A stretch of 64,000 bases of DNA from positions 5,580,001-5,644,000 of the forward strand of contig NZ_CP096276.1 of NCBI RefSeq assembly GCF_024662235.1, read 5' to 3'. Origin of the DNA: Pimelobacter simplex. GTDB taxonomy: Bacteria > Actinomycetota > Actinomycetes > Propionibacteriales > Nocardioidaceae. Of the stretch, positions 34,213 through 42,236 are shown piece after piece. Numbering within the stretch: the stretch's first letter is position 1; each line of letters starts with the position of its first letter. The notes under the pieces are model-generated. The model worked only from the letters and a program-made list of their open reading frames with translations, made no database searches and was not told where the DNA came from. Made by a program: the position numbers and the translations under genes.

Positions 34213-35748
34213 CTAGTAGGACGTCTGCGACTGCACGTTGAGCTCGTCGACCTTGACCCGCTGGGCGCCGGCGATCCGCCGGTCACGCAGCCGGAAGACG
34301 TCGAAGCCCTGCTGGATGTCGCTGGAGTAGATGTGGCCGTTGTACCAGTACGCCGACCACGAGCCGCCCAGCACGAGCCGCTCGGTCGACAGCGGCCCGC
34401 GGTCGAAGTACGCGATCTCCTGGGGACGGGCCGAGTCGGTGAAGTCCCACACCGAGATGCCGCCCTGGTACCAGGCCTGGACCATGATGTCGCGCCCGCG
34501 CACCGGGATCAGCGAGCCGTTGTGGGCCACGCAGTTCTCGGTGTTGGCCTGGGTCCGCGGGATCTTGAAGTAGGAGCGGAAGACCAGCTTGCCGCGGCGG
34601 ATGTCGTAGATGCCGTCGGCGCCCTTGACCGAGCCGACCGTCGGGTTGCAGGTCGGGCCGCCGCCCCCGCCGAGCTCGTCGGTGAAGACCACCTTGGTGC
34701 CGGCGTTGTTGAAGGTCGCGGAGTGCCAGAACGCGAAGTTCTCGGTGTCACGGACCCGCTCGGTGACCACCGGGTGCTCGCGGTCGGAGATGTCGACCAG
34801 GATGCCGTCGCCCATGCAGGCGCCCGCCATCACGTTCTTGCGGGCGTACGCCGTGAGGTCGTGGCAGCCGGAGGTGGTCGAGGAGTAGCCGCCGCTCGGG
34901 TTGCCGCCGTCGGGGAAGAGCACGGGCGTGCTGACCACGCGGGCGTCCTGGGGCCGGCGCAGCGGCACCTTGACCACGCTGACCTGGTCGTGCGGCGGCT
35001 GGCAGTCGGGGAAGCTCGCGTTGGGTGAGTACGACGAGACGTAGACGTAGAGGTCGCGCCGGTTCTTCGACGGCGCGAGCGTGTGGGTGTGCGAGCCGCA
35101 CGCGGTCTCGACGGCGGCGACGTAGCGCGGCGCCCGCGGGTTGCTGATGTCGAAGACCCGGATGCCCTCCCACGACTCCTTGATCGTGGCCGACTGGGGC
35201 ACGTTGGCGCAGCTGTCGTTGCTGCGGCTGGAGTCGACGCTCAGCACCAGGACGTCGCCGTAGACGGAGATGTCGTTCTGGGAGCCGGCGCAGAGCACCT
35301 GGGTGACGATGCGGGGACGCTGCGGCTTGCGGATGTCGTAGACGGTGAAGCCGTCGTAGTTGCCCTGGAAGGCGTAGTCGCCCTGGAACGCCAGGTCGGT
35401 CTCGAACGACGTCTCGCCCGCGAACGCGCCGGACTTCGGCAGGTTGGCCAGGAGCGTGATGTTGCGGCTCTTGTCGATCTCGCCGGGGGCGAGCACCGCG
35501 TCGGTGTCGTCGAGCCGGGCCAGGTCCTGGCCGGGCAGGCAGGCGTCGTCGAAGTTGTCGCCCGCCCGCTCGGCCTGGCGCAGCAGGCCCGGTGGGCACG
35601 GGGACGACGCGGTCGCGCCCGGCGCGTTGTCGTGGTCGTGGTCGTCGTGCGCGTCGGCCGGCACGGTCAGTGCCGAGATGCCGAGGGCCAGGGTGCCCAG
35701 CGCGGTGAAGCAGAGGGCACGCAGCCCTGAGGGGGCGAGTTTCGCCAT
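34213..35748 (-). CDS. Secreted LVIVD-repeat (beta-propeller-like) protein
   Basis: Exported protein of 511 residues. A signal peptide (about 1-35, ending VPADA) is followed by a His/Asp-rich stretch, HDDHDHDN, that could bind metal. The body holds LVIVD-type repeats: GFTVYDIRKPQRPRIV, GIRVFDISNPRAPRYV and GILVDISDREHPVV. About eight cysteines suggest disulfides outside the cell. No enzymatic motif. GGGAG precedes the chosen ATG; a GTG two codons earlier is possible. Divergent from a DUF305 lipoprotein gene, so the pair may share a promoter region and a metal-related role. Confidence 0.85.
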   Translation of the reverse strand: MAKLAPSGLRALCFTALGTLALGISALTVPADAHDDHDHDNAPGATASSPCPPGLLRQAERAGDNFDDACLPGQDLARLDDTDAVLAPGEIDKSRNITLLANLPKSGAFAGETSFETDLAFQGDYAFQGNYDGFTVYDIRKPQRPRIVTQVLCAGSQNDISVYGDVLVLSVDSSRSNDSCANVPQSATIKESWEGIRVFDISNPRAPRYVAAVETACGSHTHTLAPSKNRRDLYVYVSSYSPNASFPDCQPPHDQVSVVKVPLRRPQDARVVSTPVLFPDGGNPSGGYSSTTSGCHDLTAYARKNVMAGACMGDGILVDISDREHPVVTERVRDTENFAFWHSATFNNAGTKVVFTDELGGGGGPTCNPTVGSVKGADGIYDIRRGKLVFRSYFKIPRTQANTENCVAHNGSLIPVRGRDIMVQAWYQGGISVWDFTDSARPQEIAYFDRGPLSTERLVLGGSWSAYWYNGHIYSSDIQQGFDVFRLRDRRIAGAQRVKVDELNVQSQTSY

Positions 35749-35840
35749 GGTCACTCCCGAGATTGAATGAACACGCTGGCCTGATGCTCGCCTATGGTGA
35801 GCCAGGTCACAACCCCTCGGGGGGAGAAGGAGTGTTCTCG

Positions 35841-36545
35841 GTGTCTCGGTCTCGGTCCAGTCTTCGTCGTGCCCGCGTGGCGGCGGTGGTCGCCTTCCTC
35901 GCGGTGCTCTCCAGCGCCTGCCAGGCTCAGTCCGACGACCCGCCCGGGTCCAGGCCCCGGACGGCGCTGACGCCCTCGTCGGCGCCGCCGGTCCTTCAGC
36001 CGGGCGCGCCCGGTGAGGCCGGTACGACGGCCGACGCGGGGACGACGGCCGAGCAGGCCGGCGCCGCCCACGACGACATCGCGTTCCTACAGATGATGAT
36101 CCCGCACCACGCGCAGGCGCTGACCATGTCGCGGCTGGCGCCGCGGCGTGCGGCCTCGCCCGAGGTCAAGGCGATGGCGCGCCGGATCCTCGGCGCGCAG
36201 GGGCCCGAGATCCTCACCATGGCGGCGTGGCTGCGCGACCGGAACCTCGCCGTACCGACCGCCGAGGACGACCCCGACGCGTACGACCACGGCAAGCACG
36301 GCCACGCGACGATGCACGGCATGCTCACCGCGGCCGAGCTGCGCGCGCTGCGCCGGGCCCGTGGTGCGGCCTTCGACCGGCTCTACCTGACCGGGATGAT
36401 CCGGCACCACGAGGGGGCGATCGCGATGGCGGACGTGGTCGCGGTCAAGGGCACCGACGTGCTCGTCGCCGAGCTCGCCGGCGACATCGTGGTCGGCCAG
36501 CAGGCCGAGATCGACCGGATGCGGGTGCTGCTCGCGGACCTGTGA
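35841..36545 (+). CDS. DUF305 lipoprotein
   Basis: Lipoprotein of 234 residues with lipobox AVLSSAC (C27), a Pro/Ala/Thr-rich linker, then the four-helix DUF305 domain. The duplicated motif is FLQMMIPHHAQALTMS and YLTGMIRHHEGAIAMA, giving paired histidines. The middle DHGKHGHATMHGM adds a His/Met cluster that could bind copper. The GTG is chosen because AAGGAG lies 8 nt upstream and the signal peptide starts there. DUF305 proteins often occur with copper-handling genes, but none is present here. Confidence 0.88.
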   Translation: MSRSRSSLRRARVAAVVAFLAVLSSACQAQSDDPPGSRPRTALTPSSAPPVLQPGAPGEAGTTADAGTTAEQAGAAHDDIAFLQMMIPHHAQALTMSRLAPRRAASPEVKAMARRILGAQGPEILTMAAWLRDRNLAVPTAEDDPDAYDHGKHGHATMHGMLTAAELRALRRARGAAFDRLYLTGMIRHHEGAIAMADVVAVKGTDVLVAELAGDIVVGQQAEIDRMRVLLADL

Positions 36546-36554
36546 CCCGGGGGA

Positions 36555-37448
36555 TCAGGCCTCGGCCGCCGTGGAGTGCCGGACCGGGCAGCCGCCCACG
36601 CCCGGCACCGGGAAGGTGCCGAGGTCGGCCAGCCGGTAGCCGTCCGGGTAGCTCTTGATCCGCGGCAGGTCCGCGGTGAACGTCGGGCGCCGGTTGGACG
36701 GCGTGTGCCGCAGCACGCGCGCCCGGGCCCGCATCGCGGCCAGGCTGAGCCGCTTGGCCAGCGGAGGTGCCGGGGCGTAGCCGAAGGCGTCGAGCAGCGG
36801 CTCGTCCATCAGGGCGCGGCTGAACACCTCGACCGGCTTGCGGACCACGCGCGGGTAGAACGTGGTGAGCAGGTCGAGCGTGGAGTCGGCGACGCGGCGT
36901 CCGCCCTCGTCGAAGGCGAAGTGCGCGCGCTCGTAGTCGTCCATGAGGTGCATGAACCCGTCGTAGGTCTCCGGCACGTCCTTGATGGCCATGTGCCGCC
37001 CGAGCGCGCGGTAGTAGTTGACGCTCGCGCGCAGCTCGTGGTCGGTCAGCGGGCGCCAGCCGTAGGCGTCGAGCCACCGCTTCGGTACGACGACGAAGGT
37101 CGACAGCACGTAGCGGAAGTCGTCGTTGGCGATGTCGTAGGCGCGGTGCATCTGGTTGATCCGGCGCAGCGCGGTCCTGCCGGCCTCGGAGTCGAAGCCG
37201 TGCACGAACGGGGCTTCGAGCAGGAGCGCCGTGTCGTCGTACCGCTGCTGGACGGCGCCCGTGAACGCGCCGGTCTCGTCGAGCAGGCGCCCGACGCTCG
37301 GCACGGCGTAGGTGCGGAAGAGCGCGAAGCTCAGCGCCTGGGTGATGTCCCAGCTGAACTCGTAGAGCGCGAGGTTCTGGTAGATCTCGACGTAGTCGGT
37401 CTCGGCGTCGAGGGCCGCGTTGCGGTCGCGCCAGAGCGTCTTGGCCAT
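36555..37448 (-). CDS. Oxygenase MpaB family (DUF2236) protein
   Basis: Protein of 297 residues, alpha-helical, of the family that includes MpaB-type and latex-clearing (Lcp) haem oxygenases. Candidate motifs are FVHGFDSEAGRTALRRINQMH, in which conserved His residues fall, and YRALGRHMAIKDVPETYDGF. A KstR-type box lies 27 nt upstream of the ATG in the spacer shared with the old-yellow-enzyme gene. This implies a role in steroid or related isoprenoid oxidation. Substrate unknown. Confidence 0.83.
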   Translation of the reverse strand: MAKTLWRDRNAALDAETDYVEIYQNLALYEFSWDITQALSFALFRTYAVPSVGRLLDETGAFTGAVQQRYDDTALLLEAPFVHGFDSEAGRTALRRINQMHRAYDIANDDFRYVLSTFVVVPKRWLDAYGWRPLTDHELRASVNYYRALGRHMAIKDVPETYDGFMHLMDDYERAHFAFDEGGRRVADSTLDLLTTFYPRVVRKPVEVFSRALMDEPLLDAFGYAPAPPLAKRLSLAAMRARARVLRHTPSNRRPTFTADLPRIKSYPDGYRLADLGTFPVPGVGGCPVRHSTAAEA

Positions 37449-37474
37449 GTGCCGACGATAGGGCCTCGGGGGGG

Positions 37475-37488
37475 TAGAACAGGTTTCA
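37475..37488. promoter_or_regulatory. KstR-type operator between MpaB-like and OYE genes
   Basis: TAGAACAGGTTTCA fits all eight fixed positions of the KstR consensus TNNAACNNGTTNNA, a TetR-family operator of actinobacterial cholesterol catabolism. It lies between two divergent genes, 27 and 24 nt from their start codons. Regulation is inferred from the match and from a second box in the same region. Confidence 0.7.
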
Positions 37489-37511
37489 GTTCGAGGGCTA
37501 GAGTGCGCCGC

Positions 37512-38705
37512 GTGAGCGCTCCTGACGTCTTCGCCCCGGCCGACCTCGGGCCGGTGCGGCTGCGCAACCGGACCGTCAAGGCGGCGACCTTCGAGGGCCG
37601 GACGCCGGACGGCCTGGTCACCGACGAGCTCATCGCCTACCACCGCGCGCCGGCCGCGGGCGGCGTCGGGCTGACCACGGTCGCCTATCTCGCCGTCGCG
37701 CCCGACGGGCGCACCCACGGCGAGCAGATCGTCGTCGGGCCGCGCGCGCTGCCCGGCCTGACCCGGCTCGCCGACGAGATCCACGCGACGGGCGCGGCGA
37801 TCGCCGGCCAGGTCGGTCACGCCGGACCGGTCGCCAACGGGCGCTCCAACGGCGTGCCCGCGATCGCGGCCAGCGCGATGCCGAGCCCCCTGTCGATGCA
37901 GATGATCCGCGCGGCGTCCGAGAAGGACCTGACCCGGGTCACCCGCGCGTACGCCGACACGGCCCGCCTGCTCGTCCGCGCCGGCTTCGACGTGCTGGAG
38001 CTGCACATGGCGCACTCCTACCTGATCTCGTCGTTCCTCGCTCCCGGGCTCAACCGCCGCCGCGACCGCTGGGGCGGGCCGCTGGAGCGGCGGGCCCGGC
38101 TCGCGCGCCAGGTGGCGCGCGTCGTGCGCGAGGAGGTCGGCGACGCCGTCGCGGTGACCGCGAAGGTGTCGGTCTCCGACGGCTTCACCGGCGGGGTGAC
38201 GACCGCGACGAGCATCGAGCTCGCCCAGCTGTTGGAGGCCGACGGCCACCTCGACGCGCTCCAGCTCTCGGGCGGCTCGTCGCTGATGAACCCGATGTAT
38301 CTCTTCCGCGGCGGGGCGCCCGTCGCGGAGTTCGCCGCGACGATGCCGCCGCTGGTGCGGTGGGGGATGAAGACGCCGGTGGGACGCGGCTTCATGAAGC
38401 AGTACGACTTCGAGGAGGCCTACTTCCGGCCCAAGGCGCTCGAGGTGCGCGGTGCGGTCGCGATGCCGCTGATGCTGCTCGGCGGGATCAACCGGGTCGA
38501 GACGATGCGTCAGGCGATGGCCGACGGCTTCGACTTCGTCGTGATGGGCCGGGCGCTGCTGCGCGAGCCGGACCTCGTCAACCGGCTCCAGGCCGGGATC
38601 GTGCGGGAAGGGATCTGCATCCACTGCAACCGGTGCATGCCGACCATCTACTCGGGGACGCGGTGCCCCGAGTGGGCGCCGGGACAGGTGATCCCGGCGC
38701 CCTGA
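37512..38705 (+). CDS. NADH:flavin oxidoreductase, old yellow enzyme family
   Basis: FMN-dependent ene-reductase domain of 397 residues. It has LRNRTVKAATFEGRTPDG, the QVGHAG strand, the substrate histidine region ELHMAHSYLISSFL and RRDRWGGPLERRARL. The C-terminus ends with four cysteines (369, 372, 375, 385), as in 2,4-dienoyl-CoA reductases that carry a [4Fe-4S] cluster. The spacing differs slightly, however, and the FAD/NAD domains are missing. GTG start. Expressed from a spacer with a KstR-type box, so a steroid-ring or enoyl substrate is plausible. Confidence 0.9.
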   Translation: MSAPDVFAPADLGPVRLRNRTVKAATFEGRTPDGLVTDELIAYHRAPAAGGVGLTTVAYLAVAPDGRTHGEQIVVGPRALPGLTRLADEIHATGAAIAGQVGHAGPVANGRSNGVPAIAASAMPSPLSMQMIRAASEKDLTRVTRAYADTARLLVRAGFDVLELHMAHSYLISSFLAPGLNRRRDRWGGPLERRARLARQVARVVREEVGDAVAVTAKVSVSDGFTGGVTTATSIELAQLLEADGHLDALQLSGGSSLMNPMYLFRGGAPVAEFAATMPPLVRWGMKTPVGRGFMKQYDFEEAYFRPKALEVRGAVAMPLMLLGGINRVETMRQAMADGFDFVVMGRALLREPDLVNRLQAGIVREGICIHCNRCMPTIYSGTRCPEWAPGQVIPAP

Positions 38706-38708
38706 GCG

Positions 38709-39005
38709 TCACTTGGTGACGCAGTCGGCGCTGGCCTTGGAGATGACCTCGCTGGCGTCGTTGAGCTCCTTGCTGGAGCCCTTGTCGTTGTCGACCATCT
38801 TGTTGAGGGTGTCGTCGGAGAGGTCGGAGTCGACGACGGCCTTGGCGATGCAGTCGATGACGTCGTCGGTCAGCACCGAGGAGTCGCCGGGGATCTGGTC
38901 CTTGATCGCGTCCGCGACGTCGGACTGCGACGGCCGGCCCCCGCCACCGCAGGCGGTGAGCGTGACGGCGAGAGCGGCGGCGGTGGCGACGAGCTTGAGC
39001 TTCAT
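38709..39005 (-). CDS. Small putative lipoprotein
   Basis: Protein of 98 residues with a signal peptide and lipobox VTLTAC (C19), then a short acidic domain. Two further cysteines, in DVIDCIAKAVVDSDL and ADCVTK, probably form a disulfide. No known enzymatic motif. The fragments of the pseudogene near 56.5 kb have the same kind of Cys-containing segments, so the two may belong to one family. It is monocistronic and ends 3 nt from the convergent OYE gene. Confidence 0.75.
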   Translation of the reverse strand: MKLKLVATAAALAVTLTACGGGGRPSQSDVADAIKDQIPGDSSVLTDDVIDCIAKAVVDSDLSDDTLNKMVDNDKGSSKELNDASEVISKASADCVTK

Positions 39006-39169
39006 GTGGGGGTGTCTCCTGGATCGTTGTGCGGGCGCGCGGATGTGCGCCCCCCATCGGTAGAGGGCTCCCTGCCCCGTTCCTTACGCGGTCACACCTG
39101 TTTTCGGCGGGACCCGCGGAATCCGCGGGGCGAGCGGGGGTCAGTGCGCCGCGAACCCTTCCCAGAAAC

Positions 39170-39183
39170 TAGAACTCGTTCTA
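39170..39183. promoter_or_regulatory. KstR-type operator upstream of the DapB-like gene
   Basis: TAGAACTCGTTCTA is a symmetric 14-mer with perfect 6-bp arms that matches every fixed position of TNNAACNNGTTNNA. It ends 11 nt before the ATG of the following gene, so a bound repressor would block transcription start or early elongation of the three-gene operon downstream. Confidence 0.78.
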
Positions 39184-39194
39184 CATTGACCCGC

Positions 39195-40310
39195 ATGTCA
39201 CAGGTCATCCCCGAGAAGCCGCTGCGCGTCGTCGTCTGGTCGACCGGGACCATCGGCCGGCACGCGATCGCCGGCGTCGACGCCCATCCCGACCTCGAGC
39301 TGGTCGGGGTGTGGACCTCCACCCTCGAGAAGCACGGCCAGGACGCCGGTCTGCTCGCCGGCCTCGGTCGCGAGCTCGGCGTCAAGGCGACGACCGACCG
39401 CGACGAGCTGGTCGCGCTGCGCCCCGACTGCATCGTGCACGGCGCGATGACCGACGACCGGGTCTTCGAGTCCATCGCCGACCTCACCGAGCTGATCCGC
39501 GACGGCATCAACGTGGTCTCGTCCGGACCGGTCATCCTGCTCCACCGCGACGGCACGCTGCCGCCGGAGATGATCGACCAGATCGACCAGGCCGGCTTCG
39601 AGGGCAACGCCAGCCTGCACGTCAACGGCATCGACCCCGGGTTCGCCAACGACGTCCTGCCGCTGGTGATGACCAGCCTCAGCCAGCGCATCGACCACGT
39701 CACCGTCAGCGAGATCGCCGACTACTCGACGTACTACCAGCCCGTGGTGATGCGCGACCTCTTCGGCTTCGGGCAGCCGATGGACGCCACGCCGCTGCTG
39801 TGGGAGCCCGGCATCCTCACCACCGCCTGGGGCCCCGTGGTCCGGGTGATCGCGGCCGGCCTGGGCGTCACCCTCGACGAGCCGCTGGTCGAGGAGGTCG
39901 AGCGCCGTCCGGCGCCGCGCGACACCAAGACCGTCTCGCTCGACGTGCCCGAGGGCACCATGGGCGCCGTGCGGTTCCGGGTGATCGGCACCGTCGACGG
40001 CGTCCCGCGGATCACGCTGGAGCACGTCACCCGCACCGCGGCCGACCAGGAGCCCGGCTGGCCCAAGCCCGCCGAGGGCGACGGCTGCTACCGGATCGAG
40101 ATCACCGGCGAGCCCTGCCTCAAGGTCGAGTTCACCCACCACGGCGAGAACGGCGACCACAACGTCTCGGGGATGATCGTCACCGCCCAGCGCCTCATCA
40201 ACGCGATCCCCGCCGTCGTCGCGGCCCGCCCGGGCCTGATCTCCGCGCTGGACCTGCCGCTGGTCACCGGCCGCGGCCTGGTCACCGGCACGAACGGCGG
40301 CGGCCGGTGA
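39195..40310 (+). CDS. DapB-like NAD(P)-binding oxidoreductase
   Basis: Protein of 371 residues with an N-terminal Rossmann fold ([17 protein letters not shown], residues 12-28). A large C-terminal domain resembles dihydrodipicolinate reductase and 2,4-diaminopentanoate dehydrogenase relatives. Such proteins are common in actinobacterial lipid and steroid clusters, with unknown substrates. The ATG lies just downstream of a KstR-type box. The stop overlaps the SDR start (GTGA), and a beta-lactamase-fold hydrolase follows. Confidence 0.82.
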   Translation: MSQVIPEKPLRVVVWSTGTIGRHAIAGVDAHPDLELVGVWTSTLEKHGQDAGLLAGLGRELGVKATTDRDELVALRPDCIVHGAMTDDRVFESIADLTELIRDGINVVSSGPVILLHRDGTLPPEMIDQIDQAGFEGNASLHVNGIDPGFANDVLPLVMTSLSQRIDHVTVSEIADYSTYYQPVVMRDLFGFGQPMDATPLLWEPGILTTAWGPVVRVIAAGLGVTLDEPLVEEVERRPAPRDTKTVSLDVPEGTMGAVRFRVIGTVDGVPRITLEHVTRTAADQEPGWPKPAEGDGCYRIEITGEPCLKVEFTHHGENGDHNVSGMIVTAQRLINAIPAVVAARPGLISALDLPLVTGRGLVTGTNGGGR

Positions 40311-41131
40311 GCATCCTCGACCGCTTCACCGTCACCGACCACGTCGCCGTCGTCACCGGCGCCGGCCGGGGCATCGGCGCCGCCACCGCGATCGCGCTCG
40401 CCGAGGCCGGCGCGGACGTCGTCATCTCCGCGCGCACCGAGGCGCAGCTCGAGGAGGTCGCCGTCCGCATCGAGGCGCTCGGTCGCCGCGCGCTCGTCGT
40501 CCCGGCGAACCTCGCGCACACCGAGGAGGTCGCCGGCCTCGCCGCCGCGGCCCACGAGGAGTTCGGCCGCCTCGACATCGTCGTCAACAACGTCGGCGGC
40601 ACCATCCCCAACGCCTTCCTCGACACCGACGTGGCGTACCTGGAGGAGGCCTTCCACTTCAACGTCGCGACCGCGCACGCGCTGAGCCGCGCGGCCGTGC
40701 CGTTCATGCTCGCCTCGGCGGGGGAGGGCCGGCAGAAGTCGATCACCTCGATCTCGTCGGCGATGGGCCGGCTGGCCGGGCGCGGCTACCTCGCCTACGG
40801 CACCGCGAAGGCGGCGCTCGCGCATTGGTCGCGGCTCGCGGCGACCGACCTCAACCCGGAGATCCGGGTGAACGGGGTCTTCGTCGGCTCGGTCATGACG
40901 AGCGCGCTGGAGTTCGTCGCCGGGGTGCCGGAGATGAAGACCCAGCTCGAGGAGGCGACCCCCCTCGGCCGGATCGGCGAGGCCGAGGACATCGCCGCCG
41001 CCGTGGTCTACCTGAGTTCCGCGGCAGGCAAGTACGTGACCGGCAAGATGCTCGAGGTCGACGGCGGCATCCAGGAGCCCAACCTCGACTTGCACCTACC
41101 CGATCTACGACCGGAAGTGAACTCTTCCTAG
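40307..41131 (+). CDS. SDR-family oxidoreductase
   Basis: Classical short-chain dehydrogenase of 274 residues. It has [11 protein letters not shown] for the cofactor, NNVGG, catalytic Ser in SISSAMG and the YGTAK pair of Tyr and Lys. [13 protein letters not shown] ends the fold. It resembles the hydroxysteroid or hydroxyacyl-CoA dehydrogenases found in KstR-controlled operons. GTG start coupled to the DapB-like gene, 9 nt before the MBL gene. Confidence 0.9.
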   Translation: MSILDRFTVTDHVAVVTGAGRGIGAATAIALAEAGADVVISARTEAQLEEVAVRIEALGRRALVVPANLAHTEEVAGLAAAAHEEFGRLDIVVNNVGGTIPNAFLDTDVAYLEEAFHFNVATAHALSRAAVPFMLASAGEGRQKSITSISSAMGRLAGRGYLAYGTAKAALAHWSRLAATDLNPEIRVNGVFVGSVMTSALEFVAGVPEMKTQLEEATPLGRIGEAEDIAAAVVYLSSAAGKYVTGKMLEVDGGIQEPNLDLHLPDLRPEVNSS

Positions 41132-41140
41132 AGTGGGCAC

Positions 41141-42217
41141 ATGACAACGGGAGGGATCGCCACCGGACACGCCGTCTCGCCGGACTCGGGCCGTCACTGG
41201 GCCGACGAAGGTGCCTGGCAGGTGGCGGAGGGGATCCATCGGATCCCGCTGCCCCTCCCGATGGACGCGCTCAAGGCCGTCAACATCTATGTCGTCGCCG
41301 GTGACGACGGGCTCACCCTGATCGACGGCGGCTGGGCGATCCCGGTCGCGCGCGAGCTGCTCGACAAGAGCCTGCGCTCGATCGGCTCCGGCTTCGGTGA
41401 CATCAAGCGCTTCCTGGTCACCCACGTGCACCGCGACCACTACACGCTCGCCACCGTCCTCGGCCACGAGTTCGGCGCCGAGGTCGCCCTCGGCGCCGGC
41501 GAGCAGCCGGCCCTCGAGCTCCTCCACCGGGCCGGCCTCGACGGCCTCGACGAGAGCCCGTTCCTCGCCGTCCTGCGCACCGCCGGCGCCGCCGAGATCG
41601 CCGACCTCTGGGCCTCCGGCCACAACGGCGAGCTGCCCAACCCCGTCGACTGGGCCTTCCCCGACGTCTGGATCGAGGGCGACCGGCAGTTCGACGTCGG
41701 GCACCGCACCCTCGACGCCGTCCACACGCCCGGCCACACGCCCGGCCACTACGTCTACGCCGACCAGGCCGAGGGCGTGCTCTTCTCCGGTGACCACGTG
41801 CTCCCCACGATCACCCCGTCCATCGGCTTCACCGTGCCTCCGGCCGAGCAGCCCCTCGGCCAGTTCATGGCCTCGCTGGCCCGCGTGCGCGAGCTCCCCG
41901 ACCTGCGCGTCCTCCCGGCCCACGGCCCGGTCGCCCCGTCGTCGTACGAGCGGGTGGACGAGCTGCTCGTGCACCACGAGGAGCGCCTCACCCAGTGCCT
42001 CGCGTCGCTGCGCGAGCGCGGCTCGGTGACCTCGCTCGTCGTCGCCCGCGACCTCGGCTGGACCCGGCACGAGCGGGCCTTCGGCGAGCTCGACGTGTTC
42101 AGCCAGGGCATGGCGGCGATGGAGACCAAGGCGCACCTGGAGCTGCTGGTGGCGCGCGGGCAGGCTACCGAGGTGGTCGAGGCCGATGGCGTGGTCTTCA
42201 CGGCCGTCGGGGTCTGA
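41141..42217 (+). CDS. Metallo-beta-lactamase-fold hydrolase
   Basis: Protein of 358 residues with the zinc motif THVHRDH (H95, H97, D99, H100), later ligands in HTPGHTPGHYVY and FSGDHVLPTITP, and the LPAHGP motif. A C-terminal helical region after about residue 270 recalls the winged-helix tail of LACTB2-like hydrolases. It may cleave a thioester or lactone in the pathway of this operon. Third gene under the KstR-type box upstream of the DapB-like gene. Confidence 0.88.
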   Translation: MTTGGIATGHAVSPDSGRHWADEGAWQVAEGIHRIPLPLPMDALKAVNIYVVAGDDGLTLIDGGWAIPVARELLDKSLRSIGSGFGDIKRFLVTHVHRDHYTLATVLGHEFGAEVALGAGEQPALELLHRAGLDGLDESPFLAVLRTAGAAEIADLWASGHNGELPNPVDWAFPDVWIEGDRQFDVGHRTLDAVHTPGHTPGHYVYADQAEGVLFSGDHVLPTITPSIGFTVPPAEQPLGQFMASLARVRELPDLRVLPAHGPVAPSSYERVDELLVHHEERLTQCLASLRERGSVTSLVVARDLGWTRHERAFGELDVFSQGMAAMETKAHLELLVARGQATEVVEADGVVFTAVGV

Positions 42218-42236
42218 GGGCCTCTGGGAGCTGCGC

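Noticed and set aside
41100..41140. Third KstR-type box before the second MBL gene (GAAGTGAACTCTTCC)
   Set aside because: Lacks the GTT half; does not meet TNNAACNNGTTNNA.
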